Source: JAWKIW01 sp046331175 | GTDB taxonomy: Bacteria > Actinomycetota > Acidimicrobiia > Acidimicrobiales > Acidimicrobilacustridaceae | Direction of reading: 5' to 3' | NCBI GenBank assembly: GCA_046331175.1 | Contig: JAXLRI010000014.1 | Coordinates: 62,001-126,000 of the forward strand | Length of the DNA stretch: 64,000 nucleotides | In this document: positions 49,640-57,683 of the stretch, in pieces | How the letters are laid out: each line of letters starts with the position of its first letter | Position numbering within the stretch: the first letter of the stretch is position 1 | Notes under the pieces: model-generated | The model's database searches: none | Told to the model about the DNA's origin: nothing | The model's input: the letters and a program-made list of their open reading frames with translations, nothing else | Translations under genes and position numbers: made by a program

Positions 49640-50382
49640 CCACGACCACCGACGCCACCACCGCCCCGAGCGGCCCGAACGGTCCGAGCGGCGACGCCTT
49701 CGTCGCGCCGACGATCGAGGAGGTGCGCGAGCGCCTGCGGATGCCGATGGTCGACGCCATGCGCACCCAGCGCGCCGTGCGCCGGCTCCACACCGATCCG
49801 GTCGACCTCGACCTGGTCTACGAGCTGCTCGAGCTGTCGCTGAAGGCGCCGACCTCGTCGAACACGCAGGACTGGGTGTACATGGTCGTGACCGGCCGCG
49901 AGCAGAAGGAACGGCTCGCCAAGCTCTACCTCCCCCTCTTCCGCACCTTCGACCCCCTCGTGCGACGGAGCGCCAAGACCGACCAGGAGCGGCGGGCGAT
50001 GGCACCGGGGCGCTGGCAGGCCGAGCACTTCGCCGACCTCCCCGTGTTCGTCATCCCTTGCTACCGCACGGGGATGAAGCACCGCTCCGTCGGGTGGCCC
50101 CAGATCTCGGTGTCGTCCTTCTACGGCTCGGTCTACCCGGCCGTGCAGAACCTGCTGCTCGCGTGCGGGGCGGTCGGGCTGGGGGCCTCGCTGCAGACCC
50201 TGCCCATCTGGCTCACCCCCGTCGCCTCGCGCATCCTCGGCCTCCCCAAGGGGCTGCGGCCGGTGTGCGTCATCCCGATCGGCTGGGCCAAGGGGAGGTA
50301 CGGGCCCACCACCCGCCGCCCGATCGACGAGGTCGTCCACATCGACCGCTACGGCAACCAGCCGAGCCGCACCTCGGCCTGA
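49636..50382 (+). CDS. Nitroreductase-family protein
   Basis: 248 residues. FMN nitroreductase pattern: MRTQRAVRRLHTDPVDLDLVYELLELSLKAPTSSNTQDWVYMVVTGR (Arg cluster and the S-N-x-Q-x-W motif for FMN), YGSVYPAVQNLLLACGAVGLGASLQTLPIW, and LPKGLRPVCVIPIGWAKGRYGPTTRRPIDEVVH, typical of the actinobacterial nitroreductase group. Begins by ATGA overlap with the TetR gene. Likely an NAD(P)H-dependent reductase of nitroaromatics or quinones. Confidence 0.92.
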   Translation: MTTTTDATTAPSGPNGPSGDAFVAPTIEEVRERLRMPMVDAMRTQRAVRRLHTDPVDLDLVYELLELSLKAPTSSNTQDWVYMVVTGREQKERLAKLYLPLFRTFDPLVRRSAKTDQERRAMAPGRWQAEHFADLPVFVIPCYRTGMKHRSVGWPQISVSSFYGSVYPAVQNLLLACGAVGLGASLQTLPIWLTPVASRILGLPKGLRPVCVIPIGWAKGRYGPTTRRPIDEVVHIDRYGNQPSRTSA

Positions 50383-50537
50383 CGACGCGCCGGCCAACTC
50401 GCCGGGCCGGCCGTCCGCGCACCTCGCTCGGTCCGACCCGGTGGTGTCGCGGCTCGCTACGGTGACCCCACAGCCGACCGCCCCAGGCCCTCGAGCGGCG
50501 CGAGACCCGGTGGCGAACCCGAAGGAGGGGAACCCCC

Positions 50538-51125
50538 ATGCGCAGGTCCGCGGGCACGCTCGTCGTCACCGCCATCGTCCTCGGCGGGGCCGCGGCCGGG
50601 TGCGGCAGCCACGACAGCGCGAGCGGTCACGGTGCGTCGGCCACCACGACGCCGGCGGGGCGCACCATCGCCGTGACGATGACCGACAACGCCTTCCAGC
50701 CGACCTCGTTCCGGGTCGCCAAGGGCGAGACGGTGACGTTCACCTTCACCAACGATGGGAAGGTGACCCACGAGGCGGTCCTCGGCGACGAGGCCGCCCA
50801 GATGGACCACCACCGACAGATGACCGGGACGACGGGGACGACGGACCACCACGGCGCCACGACCGGATCGACCGGGGCGATGGACCACCACGCCGCCATG
50901 GCCGACGGCGGCGACGCGGACCACCACCGCAAGAGCGACTCCACCGCTCCGTCGGGATCCGGCCACGCCGGCGGCGCGATGCACGACGACGACGCCGTCA
51001 CGGTGGAGCCGGGACGATCGGGATCGATCACCCACACCTTCAGCGAGTCCGGCACCTACCTCATCGGCTGCCACGAACCCGGCCACTGGGAGGCCGGCAT
51101 GAAGGCCACCGTCGAGGTGCCCTGA
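50538..51125 (+). CDS. Cupredoxin lipoprotein with His-rich insert
   Basis: 195 residues. Lipobox in VLGGAAAGC, then a plastocyanin/azurin-type cupredoxin fold (TIAVTMTDNAFQPTSFRVAKGETVTFTFTNDGKVTHEAVLG...). Type-1 copper ligands: His78, Cys178, His183 and Met188 (GCHEPGHWEAGM). Between the two ligand blocks is an insert of about 65 residues rich in DHH and MDHH repeats, which could bind extra copper. ATG with GAAGGAG upstream. Paired with DUF302 and a multicopper oxidase behind a CsoR-type palindrome; periplasmic-side copper handling is the likely role. Confidence 0.9.
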   Translation: MRRSAGTLVVTAIVLGGAAAGCGSHDSASGHGASATTTPAGRTIAVTMTDNAFQPTSFRVAKGETVTFTFTNDGKVTHEAVLGDEAAQMDHHRQMTGTTGTTDHHGATTGSTGAMDHHAAMADGGDADHHRKSDSTAPSGSGHAGGAMHDDDAVTVEPGRSGSITHTFSESGTYLIGCHEPGHWEAGMKATVEVP

Positions 51126-51159
51126 ACGGTCGCGTGGCGGTCGACCGGCGTCGGTTCTC

Positions 51160-51175
51160 ATACCCCTAGGGGTAT
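51160..51175. promoter_or_regulatory. CsoR-type copper operator, 16-bp perfect palindrome ATACCCCTAGGGGTAT
   Basis: A perfect palindrome of the form ATACCCC-TA-GGGGTAT, matching the CsoR/RcnR consensus for copper-responsive repressors, 33 bp upstream of the DUF302 gene. No csoR gene is in the window, so the repressor would be encoded elsewhere. It would control DUF302 and the multicopper oxidase. Confidence 0.8.
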
Positions 51176-51208
51176 CGTGGTCCCATCCCCGGACGACAGG
51201 AGCCGACG

Positions 51209-51604
51209 ATGGACGCGATCGAGACCGTGGTGCCCAGCACGCTCGACGAGGCCGAGGCGGCCGTGCGCGCCGCCCTCGCCGAGCACGGCTTCGGCGTCCT
51301 CACCGAGATCGATGTGGCGGCGACGCTGCGCGCCAAGCTTGGCGTCGACCGCCCTCCACTGAAGATCCTCGGCGCCTGCAACCCGAACCTCGCCGACCAG
51401 GCCCTGCAGATCGACCCGTCGGTGGCCCTGGTCCTGCCGTGCAACGTGGTCCTCACCCCGGCCGAGGGCGGCGGCACCACCGTGTCGGTCGTCGACCCCC
51501 GCCGACTGATGGACGATCCGGCGTTCGCTGAGCTGGCCGACGATGCCGCCGCCCGACTCCGGGCCGCACTGGAGGGTGCCGCGGCTGCGCCCCCGTCGCC
51601 ATGA
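51209..51604 (+). CDS. DUF302 domain protein
   Basis: 131 residues, DUF302 fold: VPSTLDEAEAAVRAALAEHGFGVLTEIDVAATLRAKLGVDRPPLKILGACNPNLADQALQIDPSVALVLPCNVVLTPAEGGGTTVSVVDPRRLM. The internal ACNPNLADQAL...LPCNVV segment is the family signature. Frequently found with copper or metal-response genes. Starts at ATG 33 bp after the CsoR-type palindrome and ends by ATGA overlap with the oxidase. Biochemistry unknown; Cys pair may contact copper. Confidence 0.92.
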   Translation: MDAIETVVPSTLDEAEAAVRAALAEHGFGVLTEIDVAATLRAKLGVDRPPLKILGACNPNLADQALQIDPSVALVLPCNVVLTPAEGGGTTVSVVDPRRLMDDPAFAELADDAAARLRAALEGAAAAPPSP

Positions 51605-53103
51605 CCCCGGCACCGAGGTTGACCCGGCGGGCCGCGCTCGGCCTCTTCGGGGCCGGCACGGCGTCCGTCGTGCTGGCGGGCTGCGGCCTCGGCGACGGTG
51701 ACGCCGCCGCGCCCACCGGTCCGACGGGCTCGACCACGCCCTCTGCCGGCGGCGCGCTCCCCGTCCCGACCGAGCTCCGCAGCACCGGTGGCCTGCTCGA
51801 CGTCGATCTGGTGGCGGCGCCGGTGCAGCTGCCGTGGGGGGACCGCACGCGGTACGCACTCGCCTTCAACGGCGCCGTTCCCGGCCCCACGTTGCGCGTC
51901 CACCCCGGCGACACCCTCCGCATCACCCTGCGCAACGAGCTCGGCGAGCCGACCAACCTGCACACCCACGGGCTCCACGTCTCGCCGGAGGGAACCGGCG
52001 ACGACGTGTTCGTGATGGTCGATCCCGGTGGAAGCCACCGCTACGAGTACCAGATCCCCGCCGACCACCCACCAGGTCTGTTCTGGTACCACCCACACCA
52101 CCACGGCACGGTCGCCGGCCAGGTCTCGGCCGGGATGGCGGGGGCCATCGTGGTGGACGACGGCACGACCATCCCGGCGACCGAGCGGATCCTCGTCCTG
52201 TCCGACCCTCGGATCGGGTCCACCGCCGCCGTGCTCGACGCCTCGGCCGCCGAGCGCCAGCAGGGCCGGGAGGGCGACGCGATCCTCGTCAACGGGGCTC
52301 CGTCTCCCACGGTCGAGGCGGCGGCGGGCTCCACCGAGCGATGGCGGATCCTGAACGCCAGCCCGTCGCGCTTCTACCGGCTGCGCACCGGGGCGACGAT
52401 GACCCAGATCGGCACCGACCAGGGGCCCCTCGATCAGGCTCGCTCGGTCGACGAGCTGCTGCTGGTCCCCGGCCAGCGCGCCGACCTGTTGGTGCCCGTC
52501 GGCACCGACCCGCTGACGCTGGCCACCGAGCCGGTCGAGCGCGGCGGGATGGGCGGCCGTGGAACGGGTGGCATGGGCGGCATGGGTGGCATGGGCCGAC
52601 GCAACGGCTCGGGCTCGACCACGTCATCGGCCGGCACGACGACCCTGCTCACCGTCCGGCCGAGCGGGACCGCGCCGCCCGACACGACGGCCCCGACGAC
52701 GCTCCCGGCCCCGCCGCGCCCCTCGGTCGAACGGATCGATCGTCGGCGGACGGTCTCCCTCGGCGCCATGGGGATGGGCGCCGGCCAGCTCGTCATCGAC
52801 GGCCGCAGCTTCTCCCCAGACCGGATCGACACGACCGCGCAGCTCGGCACCGTCGAGGAGTGGACGCTCACCAACGACTCGATGATGGACCACCCGTTCC
52901 ACATCCACGTGTGGCCCTTCGTCGTGACCGAGCGCTCCGACGGCACCCCCGATCCCGGCTGGCGGGACACGGTCGACGTGCCCGCCGGCGGTTCGGTGAC
53001 CGTGCGCATCCCGTTCACGGACCTCGGTGGCACCACCGTGTACCACTGCCACATCCTCGACCACGAGGACCTCGGCATGATGGCCACGATCCGCGCCACC
53101 TGA
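51601..53103 (+). CDS. Multicopper oxidase (CueO/laccase type), lipoprotein
   Basis: 500 residues with a twin-Arg leader (LTRRAALGLFGAGTASVVLAGC) and probable lipobox, so Tat-exported. Three cupredoxin domains with the four copper blocks: HTHG, WYHPHHHG, HPFHIHVWPF and HCHILDHEDLGMM, the last with the type-1 Cys/His/Met set. A Gly/Met-rich insert (GGMGGMGGMGRR type) near 320-335 resembles the Met-rich copper-sensing loop of CueO. Likely cuprous oxidase for copper tolerance. Coupled to DUF302; copper-responsive palindrome upstream. Confidence 0.95.
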   Translation: MTPAPRLTRRAALGLFGAGTASVVLAGCGLGDGDAAAPTGPTGSTTPSAGGALPVPTELRSTGGLLDVDLVAAPVQLPWGDRTRYALAFNGAVPGPTLRVHPGDTLRITLRNELGEPTNLHTHGLHVSPEGTGDDVFVMVDPGGSHRYEYQIPADHPPGLFWYHPHHHGTVAGQVSAGMAGAIVVDDGTTIPATERILVLSDPRIGSTAAVLDASAAERQQGREGDAILVNGAPSPTVEAAAGSTERWRILNASPSRFYRLRTGATMTQIGTDQGPLDQARSVDELLLVPGQRADLLVPVGTDPLTLATEPVERGGMGGRGTGGMGGMGGMGRRNGSGSTTSSAGTTTLLTVRPSGTAPPDTTAPTTLPAPPRPSVERIDRRRTVSLGAMGMGAGQLVIDGRSFSPDRIDTTAQLGTVEEWTLTNDSMMDHPFHIHVWPFVVTERSDGTPDPGWRDTVDVPAGGSVTVRIPFTDLGGTTVYHCHILDHEDLGMMATIRAT

Positions 53104-53241
53104 CGACGCCATCGACCTGGGTCAGATCACAGCAGGTTGCTGCTCGACACCTCGCTCGCCGACCTCGCCCGCGGGGCGACCGCCGCCGTGACGACGTCGC
53201 CCTGCCCTAGGCTGCGGCGACTCGACGAGAGGGGGCGGACG

Positions 53242-53688
53242 GTGACCGACAAGAGCTCGTTCAGCGAGGACGACTGGAAGGTCCTGCGGGACGTGCCGAT
53301 CTTCAGCGCATCGCTCCTCCTGCGGGTCGGGCCGCGCAACATGGTGTCGGCGGTGCACGAGGTGGAGGCGGGCAAGAAGGTCCTCAAGCACGCCGAGGGC
53401 TACGGCGAGGCCGACCCGCTGATCGCCGAGCTGGCGAAGGCGGCCAAGGGCCAGATGGCGCGGTGGGACGGCCAGCGGGCGAGCGCCCACAAGGGCGCCG
53501 AGGCGACCGAGTCGATGCTCGGCCTCCTCACGAAGGCCAACGCCATCCTCGACACCATCCCGCCCGCCGAGGCGGCCGGGGTCCGGAAGTGGTACGTCGC
53601 CATCGCCGAGGCGGTCCCCGACGGCACGAAGCACGCCACCGACGCCGAGCGCGAGATGCTCGACCGCATCACCGCCATCTTCCAGTGA
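53242..53688 (+). CDS. Conserved hypothetical helical protein
   Basis: 148 residues from GTG; earlier starts give a basic leader that looks non-coding. Sequence is helical: SFSEDDWKVLRDVPIFSASLLLRVGPRNMVSAVHEVEAGKKVLKHAEGYGEADPLIAELAKAAKGQMARWDGQRAS, then GLLTKANAILDTIPPAEAAGVRKWYVAIAEAVPDGTK. It resembles a small family beginning FSEDEWK-like found as single-domain proteins in bacteria, function unknown. Coupled by GTGA overlap to a serine hydrolase gene. Confidence 0.78.
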   Translation: MTDKSSFSEDDWKVLRDVPIFSASLLLRVGPRNMVSAVHEVEAGKKVLKHAEGYGEADPLIAELAKAAKGQMARWDGQRASAHKGAEATESMLGLLTKANAILDTIPPAEAAGVRKWYVAIAEAVPDGTKHATDAEREMLDRITAIFQ

Positions 53689-54902
53689 CCGAGCGGCCGT
53701 CGCCCGACGACGGTCCGTCGGCGCCACCATCGCTCGACGTCGACCGCACCATCGGAGCCGAGCTCCCGGCCTCGGCCACCGCTCCACTCGCGGCCACCGC
53801 GGTCGAGCCGCTCGACGCGGCCGCCCGCACCGCGTTCGCCGACTGCACCGGCACGCCGGGCGCGGTCGTCGGGGTGCGCACCCCCGCCGGCACCTGGACC
53901 ACGGCCTACGGGCTGGCCGACCCCGACGCCGGGACGCCGATGGCCACCGACGTTCACCTGCGCGTCGGTTCGGTCACCAAGACCTTCGTCGCCACCGTGC
54001 TCCTGCAGCTCGTCGCCGAAGGTCGCCTCTCCCTCGACGCACCGATCGCCGACTTCGTCGACGACGTCCCCTCCGGCGATCAGATCAGCCTCGGGCTGCT
54101 CGCCTCGATGCGCAGCGGCATCGCCAACTACCTCGCCAACGCCCCCTTCGTCGGGCGAGTCGTCGCCGATCCCACCGCGGCCTTCTCCCCCACCGAGATG
54201 GTCGAGGCCGGGCTGTCCGTCCCCGCCTCGTTCGCCCCCGACGCCGCCTTCGAGTACTCGAACACCAACTACATCCTCTTGGGCCTGGTGCTCGAACAGG
54301 TGACCGGCGACGACCTGGGCGTCCTGCTCCGGTCGCGCATCTTCGAGCCGCTCGGCCTGTCCGCGACGTCGTGGCCCGGCGACTCGGCGGCGCTGCCCGA
54401 GCCGTCCGCCCGCGGGTTCACCGTGTCGGTGCCGCCGGCGACGCCCGACCACCCGGTCGACACCACCGCCTGGAACCCGTCGTGGGGCGGCGCCGCCGGC
54501 GCGCTCATCTCCACCGTCGACGACCTGCTGACCTACGGCCGAGCGCTCGTCACCGGCCAGCGGCTGCTCGACGATGCGGCGCAGGCGGCCCGGCTGCGGT
54601 CGTTCCGACCGGCCTCGGGGCTCGGCCCCAACGTCGACTACGGCGTGGGGCTGATGGCGATCGACGGGTGGATCGGGCACTCCGGCGACATCCCCGGATA
54701 CCGCGCCGCGACGTACCACCAGCCGGCATCGGACACCACGCTCGTCGTGCTCACGAACAGCGACATCGTGGCCGGCCGCTGTCCCGCCCCGATGGCGGCG
54801 ACCACCATCGCCACCGACGCGGTGTGCAAGGCGCCGACCGCCCGCATCTTCGACGACGTGGCAACCGCGCTCGGCATCCCGACCGAGACCCCGCACCCCT
54901 GA
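53685..54902 (+). CDS. Serine hydrolase, class C beta-lactamase family, no signal peptide
   Basis: 405 residues from GTG, fused by GTGA to the previous stop. Active-site motifs: LRVGSVTKTF (Ser96-x-x-Lys), FEYSNTNYILLG (Tyr-x-Asn) and DGWIGHSGDIPGYRAAT (His-Ser-Gly). It is closely similar to the lipoprotein at 41.3 kb through most of the domain (VDGWIGHSGxxPGY, LGLxSTxWPG), but the start lacks a leader or lipobox; the N-terminus is Asp/Pro/Ser-rich. Either it acts in the cytoplasm or the true start with a signal lies in another frame. Substrate unknown. Confidence 0.85.
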   Translation: MTERPSPDDGPSAPPSLDVDRTIGAELPASATAPLAATAVEPLDAAARTAFADCTGTPGAVVGVRTPAGTWTTAYGLADPDAGTPMATDVHLRVGSVTKTFVATVLLQLVAEGRLSLDAPIADFVDDVPSGDQISLGLLASMRSGIANYLANAPFVGRVVADPTAAFSPTEMVEAGLSVPASFAPDAAFEYSNTNYILLGLVLEQVTGDDLGVLLRSRIFEPLGLSATSWPGDSAALPEPSARGFTVSVPPATPDHPVDTTAWNPSWGGAAGALISTVDDLLTYGRALVTGQRLLDDAAQAARLRSFRPASGLGPNVDYGVGLMAIDGWIGHSGDIPGYRAATYHQPASDTTLVVLTNSDIVAGRCPAPMAATTIATDAVCKAPTARIFDDVATALGIPTETPHP

Positions 54903-54932
54903 CCCCCCCACACGAGCCCGCGACGCCGCCGC

Positions 54933-55003
54933 GCCGGCGGGCCGGCGGGCCGGCGGGCCGGCGGGCCGGCGGGCCGGCGGGCCGGCGGGCCGGTGGGCCG
55001 GTG
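54933..55003. repeat. 8-bp tandem repeat (GCCGGCGG), about nine copies
   Basis: Seven perfect copies and two single-base variants in the gap between two convergent genes. Eight is not a multiple of three and the run is outside coding sequence; the tract may vary in length between strains and could act as a bidirectional terminator through its GC-rich hairpin potential. Confidence 0.85.
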
Positions 55004-55007
55004 ACGA

Positions 55008-56096
55008 TCAGACCGGCGATCCGGCCGTGGCCCACTCGCCGAAGAAGCCCCGGAACGCCGCGGCGAACGGCTCCGACCACGGGTGGGCCACCGCCTCGGG
55101 CAGCGAGGTGCCGACCGGCGCGTCACCGATGTCGCGCAGGATGTGGTGCATGTCGGGGATCACCGCCAGCTCGGCGACGCCGTCGGCGAACGACGCCGCC
55201 AACGTCCCGACGCCTTCGCCGCCGGGCTCGGCGAGCGGGGTGTTGAAGTCCTTGGTGCCGACCGTGACGAGCGTCGGCACCCGCACCTGCGGCGCCAGGG
55301 CCGGCGGGTCGAGGCGATCGGCGGTCTGGCCCAGCCGACCCCACCGCTCGCCGTAGAGGGTCGCCTGGATGAGCTGCTGCGCATCGGCGATCGGCGACGC
55401 AGCGTCGGGGAAGGGCGGCGGCTCCGGCGCCGGGAACGGCGGCTCGGTGGTCCGCAGGGTGGTCACCCCTCGGTCGACCCAGGCGAGGAGCGCCCCGAAC
55501 ACGTCGTCGGCGAGCCCGAGCGCCTGCAGCCGCTCGACCACCTGCCGGCGTCCCTCGTCGAACAGCCGGCGGTAGCCGGGTTCGACCATCGCCAGTCGGG
55601 ACGCCGCCGGCGCGCCCTGCGGGTCGACCACGACGGCCAGCGCGATGCAGGCCCCCTCGCTGTGGCCGACGAGGGCCAGCCGGTCGGCGTCGATGCCGGG
55701 CTGATCGGCCAGGAAGGCGAGGGCGTCGCGTGCCGGCTGGACGTACGCGTCGGCAAAGTCCATGGCCTGCAGCTCGGGCGAGCCGAACGGTGCCGGCCCG
55801 GTGCCACCGACGCCGAGCTTGTCGTAGCGCAGCGTGGCGATGCCGAGCTCGCTCAGCTGGTCGGCCAGCCACCGGAGGCTGTCGATCCGCAGGTCGCCCA
55901 GCGGGCCCGGCACGTCCGCGTTCTCGTCGCGGTCCACCGGCCCGCTCCCGGCGACGAGCACGGCGGCGGCCACCGGAGCGGTGCCGGCCGCCGTCGCCAC
56001 TGCGTCGGCCGCCGGGGTGCGAAGGCTGGCCGCCACGTCCACGCCACCGCTGCGAAACATCACCTCGACATCGGACTGGATCACCGGATCCGCCAC
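55008..56096 (-). CDS. Alpha/beta hydrolase
   Basis: About 362 residues. Serine-hydrolase fold: VLVAGSGPVDRDENADVPGPL (oxyanion region HGSGP-like), ELGIATLRYDKLGVGGTG, nucleophile LALVGHSEGACIALAV, acid TLVTVGTKDFNTP and a C-terminal His in MHHILRD. Matches the broad dipeptidyl-aminopeptidase/alpha-beta hydrolase group. A GTG preceded by GAGGGGG was chosen because the family's first strand (VEVMFRSGGVDVAASL) starts before the nearest ATG (56060). No neighbour suggests the substrate. Confidence 0.83.
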   Translation of the reverse strand: MADPVIQSDVEVMFRSGGVDVAASLRTPAADAVATAAGTAPVAAAVLVAGSGPVDRDENADVPGPLGDLRIDSLRWLADQLSELGIATLRYDKLGVGGTGPAPFGSPELQAMDFADAYVQPARDALAFLADQPGIDADRLALVGHSEGACIALAVVVDPQGAPAASRLAMVEPGYRRLFDEGRRQVVERLQALGLADDVFGALLAWVDRGVTTLRTTEPPFPAPEPPPFPDAASPIADAQQLIQATLYGERWGRLGQTADRLDPPALAPQVRVPTLVTVGTKDFNTPLAEPGGEGVGTLAASFADGVAELAVIPDMHHILRDIGDAPVGTSLPEAVAHPWSEPFAAAFRGFFGEWATAGSPV

Positions 56097-56255
56097 CCCC
56101 TCGTCGGCCGAGCCTTCATCTTGTCCGAGGCGTCGGCCTCCGAGCGGAACCTGCACCAGGGCGGCCGGCGGTGCCGCGCGGGCCGGGGGCCGACCCTCGG
56201 TTCCGCGTCACCCGCCGGCGTTGCCCGGCATCGAGGTCGGGGCCACCTGGTGCCG

Positions 56256-56693
56256 TCAGCCCTCCGGCGCCAGATCGACGATCGCCCGACCGGTCTCGGG
56301 GTCGAACGGCACCGACTCGTGGTCGTGCACGATCCGCCACGTGCCGTCGACCCGACGGAGACCCAGCGTCGCCCGCACCCACATGTCGACCTCGTCGCCG
56401 GACTGCAGCGTCCCCTGCACGTTGTAGACGAACGAGCAGAACCCGAGGTCGCCCTCGGCCGTGACGTCGAGCTCGTCGACGCGGTAGCCGATGTCGGACC
56501 GGTAGCCGTCGAACCACTGCTGGGTCTTCTCGATCACCGGCCCCGGCCCCCGCCGCAGCAGCGGTGGCAGGACGTCGAAGGTCACGACGTCGTCGTGATG
56601 GCGGGCGGCCAGCGGCGCAGGGTCCTTGGCCCGCACCGCCTGCACCCGCTCCTCGACCACGGCCCGGATCTGCTGCTCCGACGACTCGTCCAT
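56256..56693 (-). CDS. SnoaL-like (NTF2 fold) protein
   Basis: 145 residues: EQQIRAVVEERVQAVRAKDPAPLAARHHDDVVTFDVLPP, then YRVDELDVTAEGDLGFCSFVYNVQGTLQSGDEVDMWVRATLGLRRVDGTWRIVHDHESVPFDPETGRAIVDLAPE. Cone-shaped NTF2 fold with HHDD in the polar pocket region. SnoaL-like domain of unknown substrate, often steroid isomerase or hydrolase related. The terminal FDPETGRA block recurs as a fragment near 61.1 kb. ATG start. Confidence 0.9.
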   Translation of the reverse strand: MDESSEQQIRAVVEERVQAVRAKDPAPLAARHHDDVVTFDVLPPLLRRGPGPVIEKTQQWFDGYRSDIGYRVDELDVTAEGDLGFCSFVYNVQGTLQSGDEVDMWVRATLGLRRVDGTWRIVHDHESVPFDPETGRAIVDLAPEG

Positions 56694-56797
56694 GCCGACA
56701 CCTCGCTGGGCTCGTCGACGGCGGAGCCCGGCTGGCCGGGTGCCGTCGCGGTGGGTGACCAGGCCCTACCCAGCACCGCCCGTCGGCGTGCCGGCTG

Positions 56798-57634
56798 TCA
56801 GCTCGCAGGAACGCAGCGGTTGGTGATCTCGCCGATGCCCTCGATCCACGACACGAGCGTCTCGCCGGGCTGCAGGAACCGGGCGGGTTGGCTGGTGATC
56901 CCCACACCGGCCGGCGTGCCGGTGAAGACGACGTCGCCCGGCAGGAGGGGGCAGACGGCGGACAGCTCGGCCACCAGCTGCGGGACCGAGAAGATGAGGT
57001 CGCTGGTGCGGGCGTCCTGCACGACGTCGCCGTCGATCGAGCAGCCGAGGGCGAGGTCGTCGCGGTCGGGCACCTCGTCGGGGGTGACCAGCCAGGGCCC
57101 CATCGGGCCGTAGCCCCGGCGGGACTTGCCGAGCGAGAACTGGGAGGCGGCGGCGAACTGCAGGGTGCGGTCGCTGATGTCCTGGCCGACGGTGAGGCCG
57201 GCGACGTGGTCCCACCCGTCGGCCTCGGCCACGCGGTCGGCGTGCCGACCGATGACGGCGACCAGCTCGACCTCCCAGTCGATGGTGCCGTTGACGATCT
57301 CGACGTCAGCGAACGGGCCGGCCAAAGAGGCGGGGAACTTCGTGAACGCGGCGGGGACCTCGGGGATCGCCATGCCCGACTCCTCGGCGTGGCTGCGGTA
57401 GTTGAGGCCGATGGCGAACACCTGACGGGGCCGGGGGACGGGGTTGCCGAGCGCGGCGGGATCGAGTGGCGCCGTGCCGGCGGTGACGCCGGCGGCGAAG
57501 GCGACGAAGGCGTCCCAGTCGTCGTAGAGGGACATCGGGTCCGGGCCGAATCGGCCGTCCGAGGCGGCGGCGATGTCGGCGATCTCGTCCCCGAGGACGA
57601 GGACGGCCCGGTCGGCGACGGTGGCGATCTTCAC
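56798..57634 (-). CDS. Fumarylacetoacetate-hydrolase-family protein
   Basis: 278 residues. The FAH catalytic core is clear: VFAIGLNYRSHAEESG, PAAFTKFPASLAGPFADVEIVNGTIDWEVELVAVIGRHADRV (metal-binding Glu in DWEVELV), GLTVGQDISDRTLQ, SLGKSRRGYGPMGPWLVTPDE, LLPGDVVFTGTPAGVGI. These are the hallmarks of 2-hydroxyhepta-2,4-diene-1,7-dioate isomerase/FAH enzymes that cleave or isomerise ring-fission products. GTG start with AAGGAG upstream. Follows the flavin hydroxylase gene in the catabolic operon. Confidence 0.9.
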   Translation of the reverse strand: MKIATVADRAVLVLGDEIADIAAASDGRFGPDPMSLYDDWDAFVAFAAGVTAGTAPLDPAALGNPVPRPRQVFAIGLNYRSHAEESGMAIPEVPAAFTKFPASLAGPFADVEIVNGTIDWEVELVAVIGRHADRVAEADGWDHVAGLTVGQDISDRTLQFAAASQFSLGKSRRGYGPMGPWLVTPDEVPDRDDLALGCSIDGDVVQDARTSDLIFSVPQLVAELSAVCPLLPGDVVFTGTPAGVGITSQPARFLQPGETLVSWIEGIGEITNRCVPAS

Positions 57635-57683
57635 GAGGGCTCCTTGCGGTGCGGGATGGAGGGCGGTGGCGTCGGGCGAGCGC

